From NCBI GenBank assembly GCA_016713885.1, contig JADJOF010000006.1, forward strand, positions 124,001 to 188,000: a stretch of 64,000 bases of DNA. Direction: 5' to 3'. Origin of the DNA: Bdellovibrionales bacterium. GTDB taxonomy: Bacteria > Bdellovibrionota > Bdellovibrionia > Bdellovibrionales > JAMPXM01. A program made the translations under genes and the position numbers. This document shows, in pieces, positions 24,316 to 34,797 of the stretch. Under the pieces are notes generated by a model that was not told the origin of the DNA, ran no database searches, and saw only the letters and a program-made list of their open reading frames with translations. Position 1 is the first letter of the stretch, and every line of letters starts with the position of its first letter.

Positions 24316-25848
24316 ATGACCACCATTGATAAAGAGACCGTCAAAGAGAACGGCAATGCGACACCGGTGACTGAACAGGGCTCAGGCGAAAATCCACTGC
24401 GCGCTGAAAAACGCCGGAAGCTTCATGAGCTGAAAAAGGCCGGTATTGATCCGTTCCCGCACAACTATGAGCGCACGGCTCAGGTGAGCGAGATCGCGGC
24501 GAAGTTCAGCGAGCTTGTTGCCGGTGATGTTCGCGAGGGCGATCGCTTTCGTATCGCTGGACGTTTGATGACCAAGCGTCCAATGGGAAAGGCTGCGTTT
24601 TTCAACGTTCAAGATCAGTCGGGTTCAATTCAAATTTACCTTCGTGGCGAGGAACTTTCAGAGATCGATCGCACGGCGTTTGATTTGATCGATCTTGGCG
24701 ACATTGTCGGTATCGATGGTTTCGTGTTTAAAACAAAAAAAGGCGAGCTCTCGCTTCACGCAAAAGAATTCAAGATTCTCTGTAAGTCGCTTGAGCCTTT
24801 GCCTGAAAAGTATCACGGCATTCAAGATGTCGAGATCAAGTATCGTTACCGCCATCTTGATCTCCTCTCTGACCCTGAGTCGCGCGACGTTTTCATTAAG
24901 CGTTCAAAGATTATCGCTGAAACTCGTGCTTGGCTGAATGCGCGCGGCTTCCTTGAAGTTGAAACCCCGGTTCTGCAGCCAATCTATGGTGGCGCAGCCG
25001 CTTATCCGTTTTCAACCCATCACCGCGCTCTCGATATGAAGCTCTTTCTTAAGATTTCGCCTGAGCTTTATTTGAAGCGCTTGATCGTCGGTGGTTTCGA
25101 TAAGGTCTACGAGATCAATAAGAACTTTCGAAACGAAGGCATTGATCGCTCGCACAACCCCGAGTTCACGATGCTTGAGTGGTACGAAGCGTACACCGAC
25201 TACAACTATCAGATGAAACAGTTCGAGGACTTGATCGCACATTTGGCGAAGACCATCACCGGTTCAACCAAAGTCATGTATCAGGGCAAAGAACTCGACT
25301 TCACGCCACCGTGGCGTCGACTGACTGTTTACGATGGAATTCGCGAGCATGCGGGTATCGATCCAGAAACTGCGACACTCGACGAGTTGTTTAAAAAAGC
25401 GCGCGAAGTGGGCTGCGATATCGATGCGCCATCGACTCGCGGTGAAATGGCGATGGAGATTTTTGAAGCGGCGGTTGAGCCCCATCTTTGGGCGCCGACG
25501 TTTATCACAGATCACCCGGTTGAGATTTCGCCGCTCACGAAGAAACATCGCACGAAGCCAGGTTTGGTTGAGCGCTTTGAACCGTTTGCGGCGCACATGG
25601 AGATCGGAAACGCCTACACCGAGCTCAACGATCCAGAGGACCAAATGGATCGTCTGCGCGAGCAGGAGGCGAAGCGCGTCGTCGACGAAGAGGCTCAGCC
25701 GATGGATGAGGATTTCATTCACGCGATCGACACCGGCATGCCTCCAACAGGTGGCGTCGGCGTCGGCATTGAGCGCATTGTGATGATGCTGACCGATAGA
25801 CATTCGATTCGAGATATTATTCTGTTCCCAACTATGAAGTTTAAATAA
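24316..25848 (+). CDS. lysS: Lysyl-tRNA synthetase, class II
   Basis: Charges tRNA-Lys. An N-terminal OB-fold tRNA-binding domain (about 70-170, with GRLMTKRPMGKAAFFNVQD) is followed by the catalytic core with class II motif 1 (ARGFLEVETPVLQP), motif 2 (FRNEGIDRSHNPEFTMLEWY) and motif 3 (GVGVGIERIVMMLTD). Length 510. The first 25 residues (TTIDKETVKENGNATP) are an unusual polar extension. The stretch LTKKHRTKPGLVERFEPF is typical of LysS. Expected to be essential. Confidence 0.97.
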   Translation: MTTIDKETVKENGNATPVTEQGSGENPLRAEKRRKLHELKKAGIDPFPHNYERTAQVSEIAAKFSELVAGDVREGDRFRIAGRLMTKRPMGKAAFFNVQDQSGSIQIYLRGEELSEIDRTAFDLIDLGDIVGIDGFVFKTKKGELSLHAKEFKILCKSLEPLPEKYHGIQDVEIKYRYRHLDLLSDPESRDVFIKRSKIIAETRAWLNARGFLEVETPVLQPIYGGAAAYPFSTHHRALDMKLFLKISPELYLKRLIVGGFDKVYEINKNFRNEGIDRSHNPEFTMLEWYEAYTDYNYQMKQFEDLIAHLAKTITGSTKVMYQGKELDFTPPWRRLTVYDGIREHAGIDPETATLDELFKKAREVGCDIDAPSTRGEMAMEIFEAAVEPHLWAPTFITDHPVEISPLTKKHRTKPGLVERFEPFAAHMEIGNAYTELNDPEDQMDRLREQEAKRVVDEEAQPMDEDFIHAIDTGMPPTGGVGVGIERIVMMLTDRHSIRDIILFPTMKFK

Positions 25849-25887
25849 GGACGCTAACGACAGGTCGACCGTAGGAGGTTGAGTGTG

Positions 25888-26852
25888 ATGGCGAAGAATC
25901 AATTCGGAAACGTGACTCTTCTTCTGTGCTCGATCTTACTTGGCGTCGCCTGTGCGACCAAGCCGACGGTGACCCATGAAACGGTTCAGCGGCAGTTTCT
26001 TGGTGGACCTGCACTTTTTAAAACCCATTCAGCTGAGTGAGGATGTGGTCGTGGTCGACGCTCGCTCGAGCTTCGATTACTCGATGGCGCGTGTTCCGCG
26101 GTCGGTGCAGGTGAACTGGGTCGATTACTCCGAAGTCGAGCCGAATCTTCGCGGTTGGCCGCAGCGCGATCTGTTTGCGGCGGCGCGTAGGCTTGCGCGA
26201 CTTGGGATCGATCCATCCGCCCCTGTTGTGGTTCTTGGGCTTGGCAAAAACGGTCAGGGCGAAGAGGGACGTGTGGCGTGGCTTCTCTCTTACCTTGGTG
26301 TTCGCGATGTTCGATTTGCAAAGTTTGATGCGGTAAAAAAGAGGATCACAACCGAGGCGCTGCCGGTAGCGCGTGAAACTCCAGAGGATCGCCTGCTCGA
26401 TGAGGGTGATTCGAGTTTTGCATCTTCGGCCAAGACGCCATCGGAGCCGCCACCCAAAGCGTCGCCGATTTGGAAGCCTGAGATTGTGAGTTCGCTGATT
26501 GTTCGTGAGCCTGAATTTAAAAAAAGCCGTTCTTCCTGAGTCTCGAGTGAAGATCATCGATGTGCGCCCGGCGAAAGAGTACCTTGGCACTCAGGGCGGA
26601 ATGCGTTCAAAGTCGATTCCGAATATCGAGGCGCTCAATGTGCCGTGGAAAGAGTTCTTCACTGACGACTTTAGACCTGATCCCGAGATTGCACCGAAGC
26701 TTCAATCGGTGAACGTGACTCCCGATCTTCGCATCATCGTTATCGACAACGATGGCGTTGCTGCAGCGGCTGTCACCATGGCGCTTCGTGCGCTTGGCTT
26801 TGAGAAAGCTGGCGTATACGCCGGCGGCTACAACGATTTGCTATCGCGGTAA
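25888..26852 (+). CDS. Lipoprotein with two rhodanese-like domains (two frameshifts)
   Basis: GGAGG precedes the ATG at 25888 (a GTG sits directly before it). The start MAKNQF ... LLLCSILLGVACAT is a lipoprotein signal with Cys in GVAC. The frame then shifts at the CTTTTTAAAACCC run (about 26017-26029) and again at an A7 run (26519-26525), each time as if one base too many were present. With both corrected there are two rhodanese folds: VVVVDARSSFDY and KIIDVRPAKEYLG. Neither has the active-site Cys: the loops read LGLGKNGQGEEGRVAWLL and VIDNDGVAAAAVTMAL. So it is probably a non-catalytic binding protein. Confidence 0.8.
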
Positions 26853-27485
26853 GTTGACCTCTTCGCCACTGGGCCTCTCGGCTTGTTGAATAAGCCGTTT
26901 TCGATACACAAAGTAAAATACGATCCCGGCAAATGCACCGCCGAGATGTGCGCCGTGACCGATGGGAAGTCCGCCGCCTTCAGCCTGTGCCACCAGGCCC
27001 GCGATATCGAGTCCGATAAAGGCGAGCGCTCCAAAAAAAGCCGGCATCGGAATAAAGCCAAAAAGCAGGATTTTCTCGCGCGGAAACAGCAGCGAGAAAA
27101 AGAGAATGATCCCTGAGATCGCGCCCGATGCACCGAGTGCCGGCATATCGGGCTTACCAAGCAGGAATGCTGAAACCGTTGCGTGGCAGAGTGAGCTGAA
27201 GATTCCAGCGATGAAATAGAACGTGAGAAAACGGCGGGCTCCTAAGATCGCCTCAACGATCGGGCCAAAGCTATTGAGCACGTACATATTCATGAAGAGA
27301 TGAAAGAACATGTTGTGTGAAAAAACCGAGGTCACGAGCACCCAAAGGCGACCTTCGCTGAGTGATGTCCACGAGACAAGAAAGTGATCGACCATGAACT
27401 GAAGCTCGCGCGGGGAGCCGAAGTTCCAAGTCAGAAAAACGAGGATGTTCAAGACGATCAGAGTTGGAACGGTTCGCCGGCCCAT
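26841..27485 (-). CDS. Rhomboid family intramembrane serine protease
   Basis: Cleaves membrane-spanning substrates within the inner membrane. Six helices are expected. The active site is visible: the serine motif ALGASGAISG (residues about 136-145) and the His in GHGAHLGGAFAG (about 186-197) form the Ser-His dyad. HNMFFHLFMNMYVL is the conserved loop and helix-2 region (HxxxHxxxN). Length 214, a compact bacterial form without extra domains. The 3' end overlaps the rhodanese lipoprotein by about 12 bp, tail to tail. Confidence 0.92.
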   Translation of the reverse strand: MGRRTVPTLIVLNILVFLTWNFGSPRELQFMVDHFLVSWTSLSEGRLWVLVTSVFSHNMFFHLFMNMYVLNSFGPIVEAILGARRFLTFYFIAGIFSSLCHATVSAFLLGKPDMPALGASGAISGIILFFSLLFPREKILLFGFIPMPAFFGALAFIGLDIAGLVAQAEGGGLPIGHGAHLGGAFAGIVFYFVYRKRLIQQAERPSGEEVNLPR

Positions 27486-27719
27486 CCGGTTACCGTACGC
27501 TCACCTGGCTTAGGGGGCAATGCCCAAACTGGCCCACTTTCGTGTGGAGGATCGCGGGGCGCCCAAAATAGGCACTCAACCTGGGGATATTTTGATGAAG
27601 TTACACGGCACAGAGGACGGTCGCGATAAGGAGGGCGATACAGGCTGGAGCGAGTCTTGGAACGAAATGGTGGTGGCCCAACGGGGCAAAAGCCGAACTC
27701 TCATTTTTGGAGGTTTTCC

Positions 27720-28682
27720 GTGGTGTTGACGAAGTCAAAAAGACAGCTCCGAGTCACTGTTGTGTCGACGTTGCTAGGATCGATGATTTTTGCACCGATG
27801 GCGCACGCCTTTGAAATCGATAAGGAGACGGGCGGAGCAGTTATTGGCGCAATTCTCGGAGCTGCCACGGGGCGACAGTTTGGTGACGGGAAGGGCCGTG
27901 ATGCCATGACGGTTATTGGCGCTATCGCGGGTGCTTATGTCGGCGGGAAGATTGGAGCCGATCTTGATGAGCAGGATCGTAGAAAAGCGGTGCAGGCCGA
28001 GATCGAGTCTTTTCAGTACCGCGCGAACGAGCGTCGCTCATGGAGTGGCCGCGACTATGGCTCGCGTCGCGTGCAGAGTTCAGAATCCTACTGGACACGT
28101 CAGGGACGCCACTCCCGTTTCAATGACTGCCGTGAGAGCTATTCGACGATTCGCACGCGAAACGGCGTTGAGACTTATGGCAGTGTTTGGTGCCAGAGCG
28201 GACATGGTTGGAGCCGCATTGAGGATCGCTCAGTGATTGAAACGATCTCGTGGTGCGACTCGCGAGGCTGCACGACTGAACAGACGACGACAACGACTCG
28301 AGTCGAAACAGGTGGAGGACATCGCTCGCGCATGGCTCCACCCGCCGGGTACGAGACGCGTCGAGACGCTTCGATCCCCAGTTGGATTGTGAGTGAAGGG
28401 CGCATGTATCAGCTCATGCGAGATCTCAATCGTGAGTCATTCGATAACGGTCGCAATGAGATCCTGCGAGACGTTTACAATGATATGCGTAACTCAGGAG
28501 AGTTTTTCACTCTTGATCAGGTCGCACAGATACTAGTTGGTTTTGATCATGACAGTAGTCGGAACCAAGCTTTGGAAATTGTGCGGCCATTGATCGACGT
28601 TCGCTATGGCTCGCGCGGTAATATCATGCAGACTTTTGATCACGATACTTCTCGCAATGAGGCCCGGCGAATCCTGCGCTAG
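27720..28682 (+). CDS. Exported protein with glycine zipper and DUF4476-like tail
   Basis: A 320-residue protein. GTG at 27720 follows GGAGG with six-base spacing. A signal peptide (to about APMAHA) is followed by a glycine-zipper segment with alternating Gly (GGAVIGAILGAATG, then VIGAIAGAYVGGKIGADLDE), as in 17-kDa surface-antigen proteins. The middle (about 90-210) is Ser/Arg-rich with four or five Cys (NDCRESYS, VWCQS, SWCDSRGC). The C-terminal part is DUF4476-like (LMRDLNRESFDNGRNEIL, then FTLDQVAQILVGFDHDSSR). It is probably envelope-associated. Confidence 0.78.
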   Translation: MVLTKSKRQLRVTVVSTLLGSMIFAPMAHAFEIDKETGGAVIGAILGAATGRQFGDGKGRDAMTVIGAIAGAYVGGKIGADLDEQDRRKAVQAEIESFQYRANERRSWSGRDYGSRRVQSSESYWTRQGRHSRFNDCRESYSTIRTRNGVETYGSVWCQSGHGWSRIEDRSVIETISWCDSRGCTTEQTTTTTRVETGGGHRSRMAPPAGYETRRDASIPSWIVSEGRMYQLMRDLNRESFDNGRNEILRDVYNDMRNSGEFFTLDQVAQILVGFDHDSSRNQALEIVRPLIDVRYGSRGNIMQTFDHDTSRNEARRILR

Positions 28683-28688
28683 GTTATT

Positions 28689-28702
28689 CAAAGGTGCCTT
28701 TG
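28689..28702. terminator. Short palindrome between convergent genes
   Basis: CAAAGG and CCTTTG around TG, immediately after the stop of the glycine-zipper gene and before the stop of the HD-GYP gene. It has no long T-run, so it may only be a weak bidirectional terminator. Confidence 0.35.
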
Positions 28703-28704
28703 TG

Positions 28705-29736
28705 CTATGCAGCCTTCATGCGGCCAAGGATTTGGCGGAGGGCTTTGAGCATGTCGGGATCATACTTGGCGGCAAGTTTGGAGCACATAAAGTCGACGGC
28801 GGCTTGCGGTGACATCGGCTCATTGTAGGAGCGCTTGGTGGTGAGCGCGTCGTAGGTGTCGGTGATGGCAATGATTCGCGCCATGGGGTGAATCTCATCG
28901 CCTGGGAGCTGCTGGGGATAGCCGTTTCCTAAAAATGATTCGTGATGTTCAAAACAACAGGCCTTCATCGCTTCTGATACGCCGTACTCGTTTAAAATTT
29001 TAAGGCCGTACTGCGGGTGCTTTTGCATTTGGACCCATTCGGTGTCGTCGAGCGGGCCTTGCTTGCAGATGATCTCGGTTTTGACGTGGCGTTTGCCGAT
29101 ATCGTGAAACAGAGCGCCGCGCCCGAGCTCGGTGATGTCGTCGCCGGAGTAACCAAGGATTTGTCCAAGGCCCAGCGAGTAGATCGCGACGTCCAAAGAA
29201 TGATTGTAAGTGTAGAAGTCATGCGATGAGAGTCCGACGAGATAGGACATCGCCGTTGGCTCTTCCTCCATGAAGTCGATAAAGTTGGTGATGAGTTCGC
29301 GCGAATCGTTGAGAGCCTCTTCGACGTCTTGTTTTTCGAAGATTTCCTCGGCAAGGGTGATGCTCGATTCGCGAAGCACGTTGGCTTTCACTTTGACGTC
29401 GAGGCCCTCTTCGTTCATGCGATCAAAAACATAGCGTTTGAAATGGCTGCGCTGCGCATCGGGGACGTAAAAAACGTCGGCGCGTTCAAGGTGAGCGATT
29501 TTGCCTGCGGCCAGTGCATCTCCTGCTCGGAGATAAAGCACCATGCGGCTATTGATCATGATGTAGGTATCAAACGTCGTCGAGCGATCGGGAATAAGGG
29601 AGTTAACGCGGATCTTAAAATAGCCCAACGAGGACGGAGCGGTCCCCAGCGCAGAGGAGAGAGCTTGGGACACAGTTTCCGCCTTGTGAGCCACGAGTTT
29701 AGAATCTTTTGAATTTTCCGAGTTTGTGTTCGACAT
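28705..29736 (-). CDS. HD-GYP domain cyclic-di-GMP phosphodiesterase
   Basis: Degrades c-di-GMP, a second messenger controlling motility and, in predatory bacteria, the choice of lifestyle. A first domain without a known family (residues about 40-140, with SLIPDRSTTFDTYIMINSRM) precedes the HD-GYP domain: HDFYTYNHSLDVAIYS, the HD pair in ALFHDIGKRHVKTEI, HHESFLGNGYPQ containing the GYP, and ITDTYDALTTKRSY. All metal-binding residues seen are kept, so activity is expected. Length 343. The next gene, recG, runs divergently 44 bp away. Confidence 0.94.
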   Translation of the reverse strand: MSNTNSENSKDSKLVAHKAETVSQALSSALGTAPSSLGYFKIRVNSLIPDRSTTFDTYIMINSRMVLYLRAGDALAAGKIAHLERADVFYVPDAQRSHFKRYVFDRMNEEGLDVKVKANVLRESSITLAEEIFEKQDVEEALNDSRELITNFIDFMEEEPTAMSYLVGLSSHDFYTYNHSLDVAIYSLGLGQILGYSGDDITELGRGALFHDIGKRHVKTEIICKQGPLDDTEWVQMQKHPQYGLKILNEYGVSEAMKACCFEHHESFLGNGYPQQLPGDEIHPMARIIAITDTYDALTTKRSYNEPMSPQAAVDFMCSKLAAKYDPDMLKALRQILGRMKAA

Positions 29737-29780
29737 ACCCTAATAGTGTGCCAAGCATTTCTTGACTGTGGAAGGGGGGC

Positions 29781-31931
29781 ATGAGGCAGATTGGCATCAT
29801 GGCTGCCGTGATGAGATTCGATACACCGATTCAGTTTATAAAGGGCGTAGGACCTAAGTTGGGTGATCGATTTCGAGATTATGGCATTCAAACCGCGCAG
29901 GATTTACTTGAGTGGTATCCACGCGCCTACGAGGACCGCCGAGCTGCTCGAAGTATCGACAGTTTGCAGGCAAATGAGCTTGTGAGTCTCCGGGCCGAGG
30001 TCATCGGAGTTTCGAGTTATAATTTAGGGAAAAGCAGGAGGAAGGTCTGGGATGTGATCGTTAAGGATCAAACCGGACGCATTCACTGCAAGTTCTTTCG
30101 CGTGCCCTACAAGGGCTACTTCGAGCGTTTTCAGACAGCAAAAGGCGGCGTCGCTCAAAAGGTGCGAGTGATTGGCAAGGTCACGCTCTATCGCGGTAAC
30201 CTTGAGTTCCATCATCCTGATCTTCAGGAAGATATTCCCGATGCACTTTCTGACGATGATGTTCTGATCCCGATCTATCCTGAGACAGAAGGAATTACCA
30301 ACCGAGCGCTTCGAAAACTGATTGGCTACGTCCTCGACACTTTTGATCGAAATCCCGATAGTCGAAAACCTGATCGCATTCCGCGGTGGATCCTTGACGA
30401 ACAAAAGCTTCCGACACGTTTTGAAGCTCTCAAGCAGGTGCATCGTCCGCCAAAAGATGCGACGCCGGAGTTTTCAGAGATGAAGTCACCGTATCACCGG
30501 CGTCTGATTTTTGATGAGTTCTTCTGGCTTGAGATGTATCTCGCCTCAAGAAAGCATGCAGTTTCGCGTGAGCCAGGGTTAGCGCTTTCGCCAAAGATCG
30601 CGCAGGTCGATGCGTTAGTGAAGTCGTTGCCGTTTACAATCACCGGTGCGCAGAAAAGAGCGTTTCGCGATATTCTGGCTGACCTCACTGAACACAAGCC
30701 GCCAAAGCCGATGCATCGACTCATCCAGGGTGATGTCGGCAGTGGAAAGACGCTTGTGGCGCTGATGGCCGCCGTTCTCAACGTTGAAAACGGGTATCAG
30801 GTGGCGCTGATGGTGCCTACCGAGATTCTTGCCGAGCAACACTATCGAACGGCGAAGCGGCTCTTGGAGCCACTTGGTGTGAACGTGGGGCTCTTTACGG
30901 GGTCACTGAAGTCAGCCGAGCGCGCGCAAGGTGAAGCGCTGCTTCGAAGTGGTGCAATCCAAATTGCCATCGGTACGCATGCGCTCATTGAGGACAACAT
31001 CGACTTTAAGAGTTTGGGCCTTGTCATCATCGATGAACAGCATCGATTCGGTGTTCATCAGCGCGCGCGTTTAAAAGAAAAGGGCATTGCTCCTCATTTT
31101 TTGATTATGACCGCAACCCCAATTCCGCGGACACTCGCGATGACGGTGTATGGCGATCTCGATGTTTCGATTATCGACGAGCTGCCCGTTGGGCGTTCGC
31201 CAATCCAAACCCGCGTTGGATACGAGTCGCATCGAGCAAAGATGCTTGATTTTGTGGAGGCGCAAATTGCAAAAGGGCGCCAGGCGTACTTTGTTTATCC
31301 GCTGGTTGAGGAGAGCGAGAAGATCGATCTCAAGAATGCAGTGGAGGAATACGAAAAACTGCAAGCGCACTTTCCGGAACTCAAACTGGGACTTCTTCAC
31401 GGTCGAATGAAGCCAGATGAAAAAGAAAAAGTGATGCGCGAATTTCGCGATGGGAAGTACCAGATTCTTGTTGCGACGACAGTTATTGAAGTTGGCGTCG
31501 ATGTGCCGAATGCGAACATTATCATCATTGAACATGCTGAGCGCTTTGGGCTTTCGCAGCTGCATCAGCTGCGCGGTCGCGTCGGTCGTGGCGAGCACAA
31601 AAGTTTCTGTCTTCTCATGCTCGGGTACGCCGTGAGCGAAGAGGCTCGCGCTCGAGTGAAGATTATGGAAGAGACGACAGACGGTTTCGTTGTCGCTGAA
31701 CGTGATCTCGAGATCCGTGGACCAGGCGAGTTTCTTGGCACGAGACAATCGGGGCTTCCGGGATTTAAACTCGCCAATATTGTTCGCGATGTACAGATTC
31801 TGCAGGCGGCTCGCGAGATGGCCTTCCAGGTTTTTATTCGCGACGCGAAGCTCATGAAGATCGAGCACAAGCCTTTGCGCGAAGAGCTATTGAAAGCTCA
31901 TGGTCCGGCCTCGCTTGCAGCGATTGGCTAA
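29781..31931 (+). CDS. recG: ATP-dependent DNA helicase RecG
   Basis: Unwinds stalled replication forks and Holliday junctions. The wedge/OB domain (about 50-200) carries SLRAEVIGV and GNLEFHHPDL. The helicase core follows with GDVGSGKTLVALMA (Walker A), LVIIDEQHRFGV (DEQH box), TATPIPRTLAM (motif III), VATTVIEVGVDVPNA and QLRGRVGRGEHKS (motif VI). Length 716, as usual. The ATG at 29781 follows GGAAGGGGGG; a second ATG ten codons in (MRFDTP) is possible. No operon partner: the neighbour upstream is divergent. Confidence 0.96.
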   Translation: MRQIGIMAAVMRFDTPIQFIKGVGPKLGDRFRDYGIQTAQDLLEWYPRAYEDRRAARSIDSLQANELVSLRAEVIGVSSYNLGKSRRKVWDVIVKDQTGRIHCKFFRVPYKGYFERFQTAKGGVAQKVRVIGKVTLYRGNLEFHHPDLQEDIPDALSDDDVLIPIYPETEGITNRALRKLIGYVLDTFDRNPDSRKPDRIPRWILDEQKLPTRFEALKQVHRPPKDATPEFSEMKSPYHRRLIFDEFFWLEMYLASRKHAVSREPGLALSPKIAQVDALVKSLPFTITGAQKRAFRDILADLTEHKPPKPMHRLIQGDVGSGKTLVALMAAVLNVENGYQVALMVPTEILAEQHYRTAKRLLEPLGVNVGLFTGSLKSAERAQGEALLRSGAIQIAIGTHALIEDNIDFKSLGLVIIDEQHRFGVHQRARLKEKGIAPHFLIMTATPIPRTLAMTVYGDLDVSIIDELPVGRSPIQTRVGYESHRAKMLDFVEAQIAKGRQAYFVYPLVEESEKIDLKNAVEEYEKLQAHFPELKLGLLHGRMKPDEKEKVMREFRDGKYQILVATTVIEVGVDVPNANIIIIEHAERFGLSQLHQLRGRVGRGEHKSFCLLMLGYAVSEEARARVKIMEETTDGFVVAERDLEIRGPGEFLGTRQSGLPGFKLANIVRDVQILQAAREMAFQVFIRDAKLMKIEHKPLREELLKAHGPASLAAIG

Positions 31932-32042
31932 GTGCAAATGCGAACTCGCCTATAGCGGCAGCACGTGCGCCGCAGCATATGTTTTGGTTTAGTTTTTTCT
32001 TCAGTCGTGCTTTCGTCTTTCTCGATGATTACGAAAAGTTCG

Positions 32043-34303
32043 ATGCATTGCAGAATTCCGGGTTGGTTGAAAACCGGAGACACTCTTTGCAAGACAGTCG
32101 CGTTTTTAGCCGCCGTCTTGATCAGCAGCGCGATTCTCTCTTCGACGGCTGTGGCTGGCGAACGCCTTCGATTGCAAACGGGCGACGTTGATCTGACCGA
32201 CGCGACGGTGAGCCATGAGAAAGCGCCGGCGTTTAGTGTCCGTGTATTTGCGGCGACCGATGCCGAGGCCGATGGGGGGCTTTCGTGGGTCGGGACCAAA
32301 GAAAAGCGTCCTAAGGAGCGGCTTTCAAAGAGGGTCGGTCTGCGCGGATCAAAGCATTTCGTTGTGCAGATGCGTGATCGAATCACCGCCAATGACCTTC
32401 TCAATATTCGCTCGCTCAAGATCGAAGTTCTTAGATATCTTCCCGACGATGCCTTGGTTGTTTCAGCCTCTCCCAATGAGATTCAAGTTCTGGGGCGGTC
32501 ATCGCCATCTATTCGCGCGATCTCGCTCTATCGTCCGGAGTGGAAGCTTTCTCCGGCGCTTGGCGCTTCGTCGGTTTTTCAGGAGACCCGCGCGTTCAGG
32601 CTGTGCTCTTCCTCTTTCCAGGAGCGGAAGCGGAGCTTGTGGCGTCGCGGTTTAAAAAGTCTGACTGCCGTGTGCTTTCGGCTGTCGGTCGTAGCATCAC
32701 CGTTGATTGTCCACGCTCTCTCTTGCAAGTGGTGGCCAGTGGTATTGATGAAGTGGAATGGATTGAGCCAGAACCACAAATCTCGAGTGCCTGGTTTCAA
32801 GATGAAGCTCTTCGCTCAAGACTGACGCTTTCGACTGGTGACTATGCCGATTTGACGGGGTTTGAGTCAGGGACGAAACTTTTGGGTTTTGATGAGGCCG
32901 AGAAGCGTGGATTTCAAGGGGCAGACGAAGCGGTGGCCTTTGCTGACACGGGTCTTGATCGCGGTGATCTTAAAAATATTCATACGGACTTTTCTGGGCG
33001 AGTTGGGCAACCTTCTATTTTCGGACTTTTCTCTAAGAGCTGGGAAGATCCCGATGGGCACGGCACACATGTGGCGGGGCTTATCGCAGGGAGTGGCGAA
33101 GCCTCTGGACGCCGTATTCAAGGCGGCGCTGTGAGTGCGACTCTTATTCCGCAAAGTCTCTGGAGTCCGAAGCTTGGGAACATGAGTATTCCGGCTCGAG
33201 TAAAAGATATGTTTGGAAAGGCGTACGTCGCAGGCGCCCGTATTCACACAAACTCGTGGGGCTCGATTGCGTCTCTTGGCGTCTATGATTCGATGGCGCA
33301 ACAGGTGGATGAGTATGTTCACGCCAATCCTGAGTTCTTGGTCCTTTTTGCTGCAGGCAATGGTGGCGAGGATCTTGATCGCGATGGTCGTATCGACGGT
33401 GGTTCTATTGCAGCACCGGGCACGGCGAAGAACGTCTTAACAGTTGGTGCGAGTAAGAATCAGGTTCTAAAAGGTGGGATTCAGGCGGAGATGATCGATC
33501 TTAAAGTGGGACGCGATCGTTGGAGTGCGGAGCCGCTGGCGAGTTCTCGTCTTTCTGATAATGACCGCGGACTCGCGGCATTCTCATCTCGAGGTCCGAC
33601 ACAGGATGGACGTTTAAAGCCCGAAGTTGTGGCGCCTGGTACCAATATTCTGTCGACGCGCTCGCAGAGTTCGGGTGCGGATGTTCTTTGGGGCGCTTAC
33701 AACGACATGTATGTATGGTCCGGCGGTACATCCATGTCGACACCGCTCGTGGCGGCGGCTGCGGCTGTGGTGCGCGAGTATCTGATCAAAGATCGGAAGA
33801 TCGCGTCACCGACGGCCGCACTGATGAAGGGCGTTCTCATGCATTCGGCGGACGATCTGTTCCCAGGGCAATTCGGTGCCATTGGAGCATCGCGAGGGCA
33901 GGAACTCATTCAAGCACGTCCAAACTTTGATGAAGGCTTTGGCCGGGTTGATTTGAAGCGTGCGACAGCACTTTCGCAGGCGTTGATGGTGGATGAGCGA
34001 AATGGCCTTGGGCCAGATGAACAGCATCTCTATCCCGTGACGCTCTCTCGCTTTGCGCGACTGGAGATGACCATGGTTTACACGGACGTTCCGGGGGCTG
34101 CTGCCGCCACCCAGTGCTTGGTTAACGATCTGGATATAGCTGTGATCGATCGCGCGGGCCGTCGAATTGAGGTTCTTGATCGAAAGAACAACTTTGAGCA
34201 TCTCGAAGTTGAGCTTCCTGCTGGCGGCTACCAAATTGAAGTCAGTGGTTTCAATGTGCCCATCGGCAAGCAGCCCTATGCGCTGATCGTTTCGGTCCGC
34301 TAG
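32043..34303 (+). CDS. Subtilisin-like serine protease (S8), one frameshift
   Basis: A secreted endoprotease. Signal peptide TVAFLAAVLISSAILSSTAVA, then an N-terminal propeptide-like domain (with VVQMRDRITANDLLNI). At 32573-32577 the frame changes at a T5 run: with one T added it continues as VFSGDPRVQAVLFLFPG. The catalytic triad is complete in the second frame: Asp in AFADTGLDRGD, His in DGHGTHVAGLIAGSG and Ser in GGTSMSTPLVAAAA; FAAGNGGED is the oxyanion region. A C-terminal jelly-roll-like domain follows (RLEMTMVYTDVPGAA). Starts at 31965 (GTG) and 32025 are alternatives. Confidence 0.9.
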
Positions 34304-34323
34304 GCGACGCCGGGAGAACTGAC

Positions 34324-34797
34324 ATGCTAACGAGGGTCATGGCCAAGTTACTTGTTGTGTTGCACGTTTTGGTGTTGTCAGTGTTATTCGTAGGGCTTTG
34401 CTATCCAATCGCGATCGGAAGGCGTCTCCGACCCGTTTTTTCGACGAGGGGGATGTTTGCGCTTGGTCAGGATCAGGTTGAGATGCCCGCCATATGGCGT
34501 AGTTACGTCGAACTCGCCAATGGAGAGCGCTTAGAGTATCTTCCAAAACTGCCGAAACCGTTTGGTCGTTCTTTCTACTCCCAGTTTCTTTGGAGAGCAA
34601 AAAGGCACCAATCCAATCGGGCGATCGAGGCACTGATGACTCTGAGGGCAGATCTGCTGAGTCAGTTTCCGACGGCAAAAAAGGTTCAATTTTACGTTCA
34701 GTGGCATCGACCGATTCAAAATCGGTTGGTTTTGTCGGTCGATGACTTAGTGGTTGAGCGTGAGGAAGTAGTCTATGAATTTTTACTTTCCCAATAG
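34324..34797 (+). CDS. Single-pass membrane protein next to HTTM gene
   Basis: A 157-residue protein. The N-terminal hydrophobic helix (about 8-30) is a membrane anchor or signal. The remainder is basic and aromatic (SFYSQFLWRAKRHQSN, VQFYVQWHRPIQNR). It begins 21 bp after the protease gene and overlaps the next gene by 23 bp, so it is very likely translated with it. No family is recognised; HTTM proteins are often accompanied by a small partner of this kind. Confidence 0.7.
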   Translation: MLTRVMAKLLVVLHVLVLSVLFVGLCYPIAIGRRLRPVFSTRGMFALGQDQVEMPAIWRSYVELANGERLEYLPKLPKPFGRSFYSQFLWRAKRHQSNRAIEALMTLRADLLSQFPTAKKVQFYVQWHRPIQNRLVLSVDDLVVEREEVVYEFLLSQ

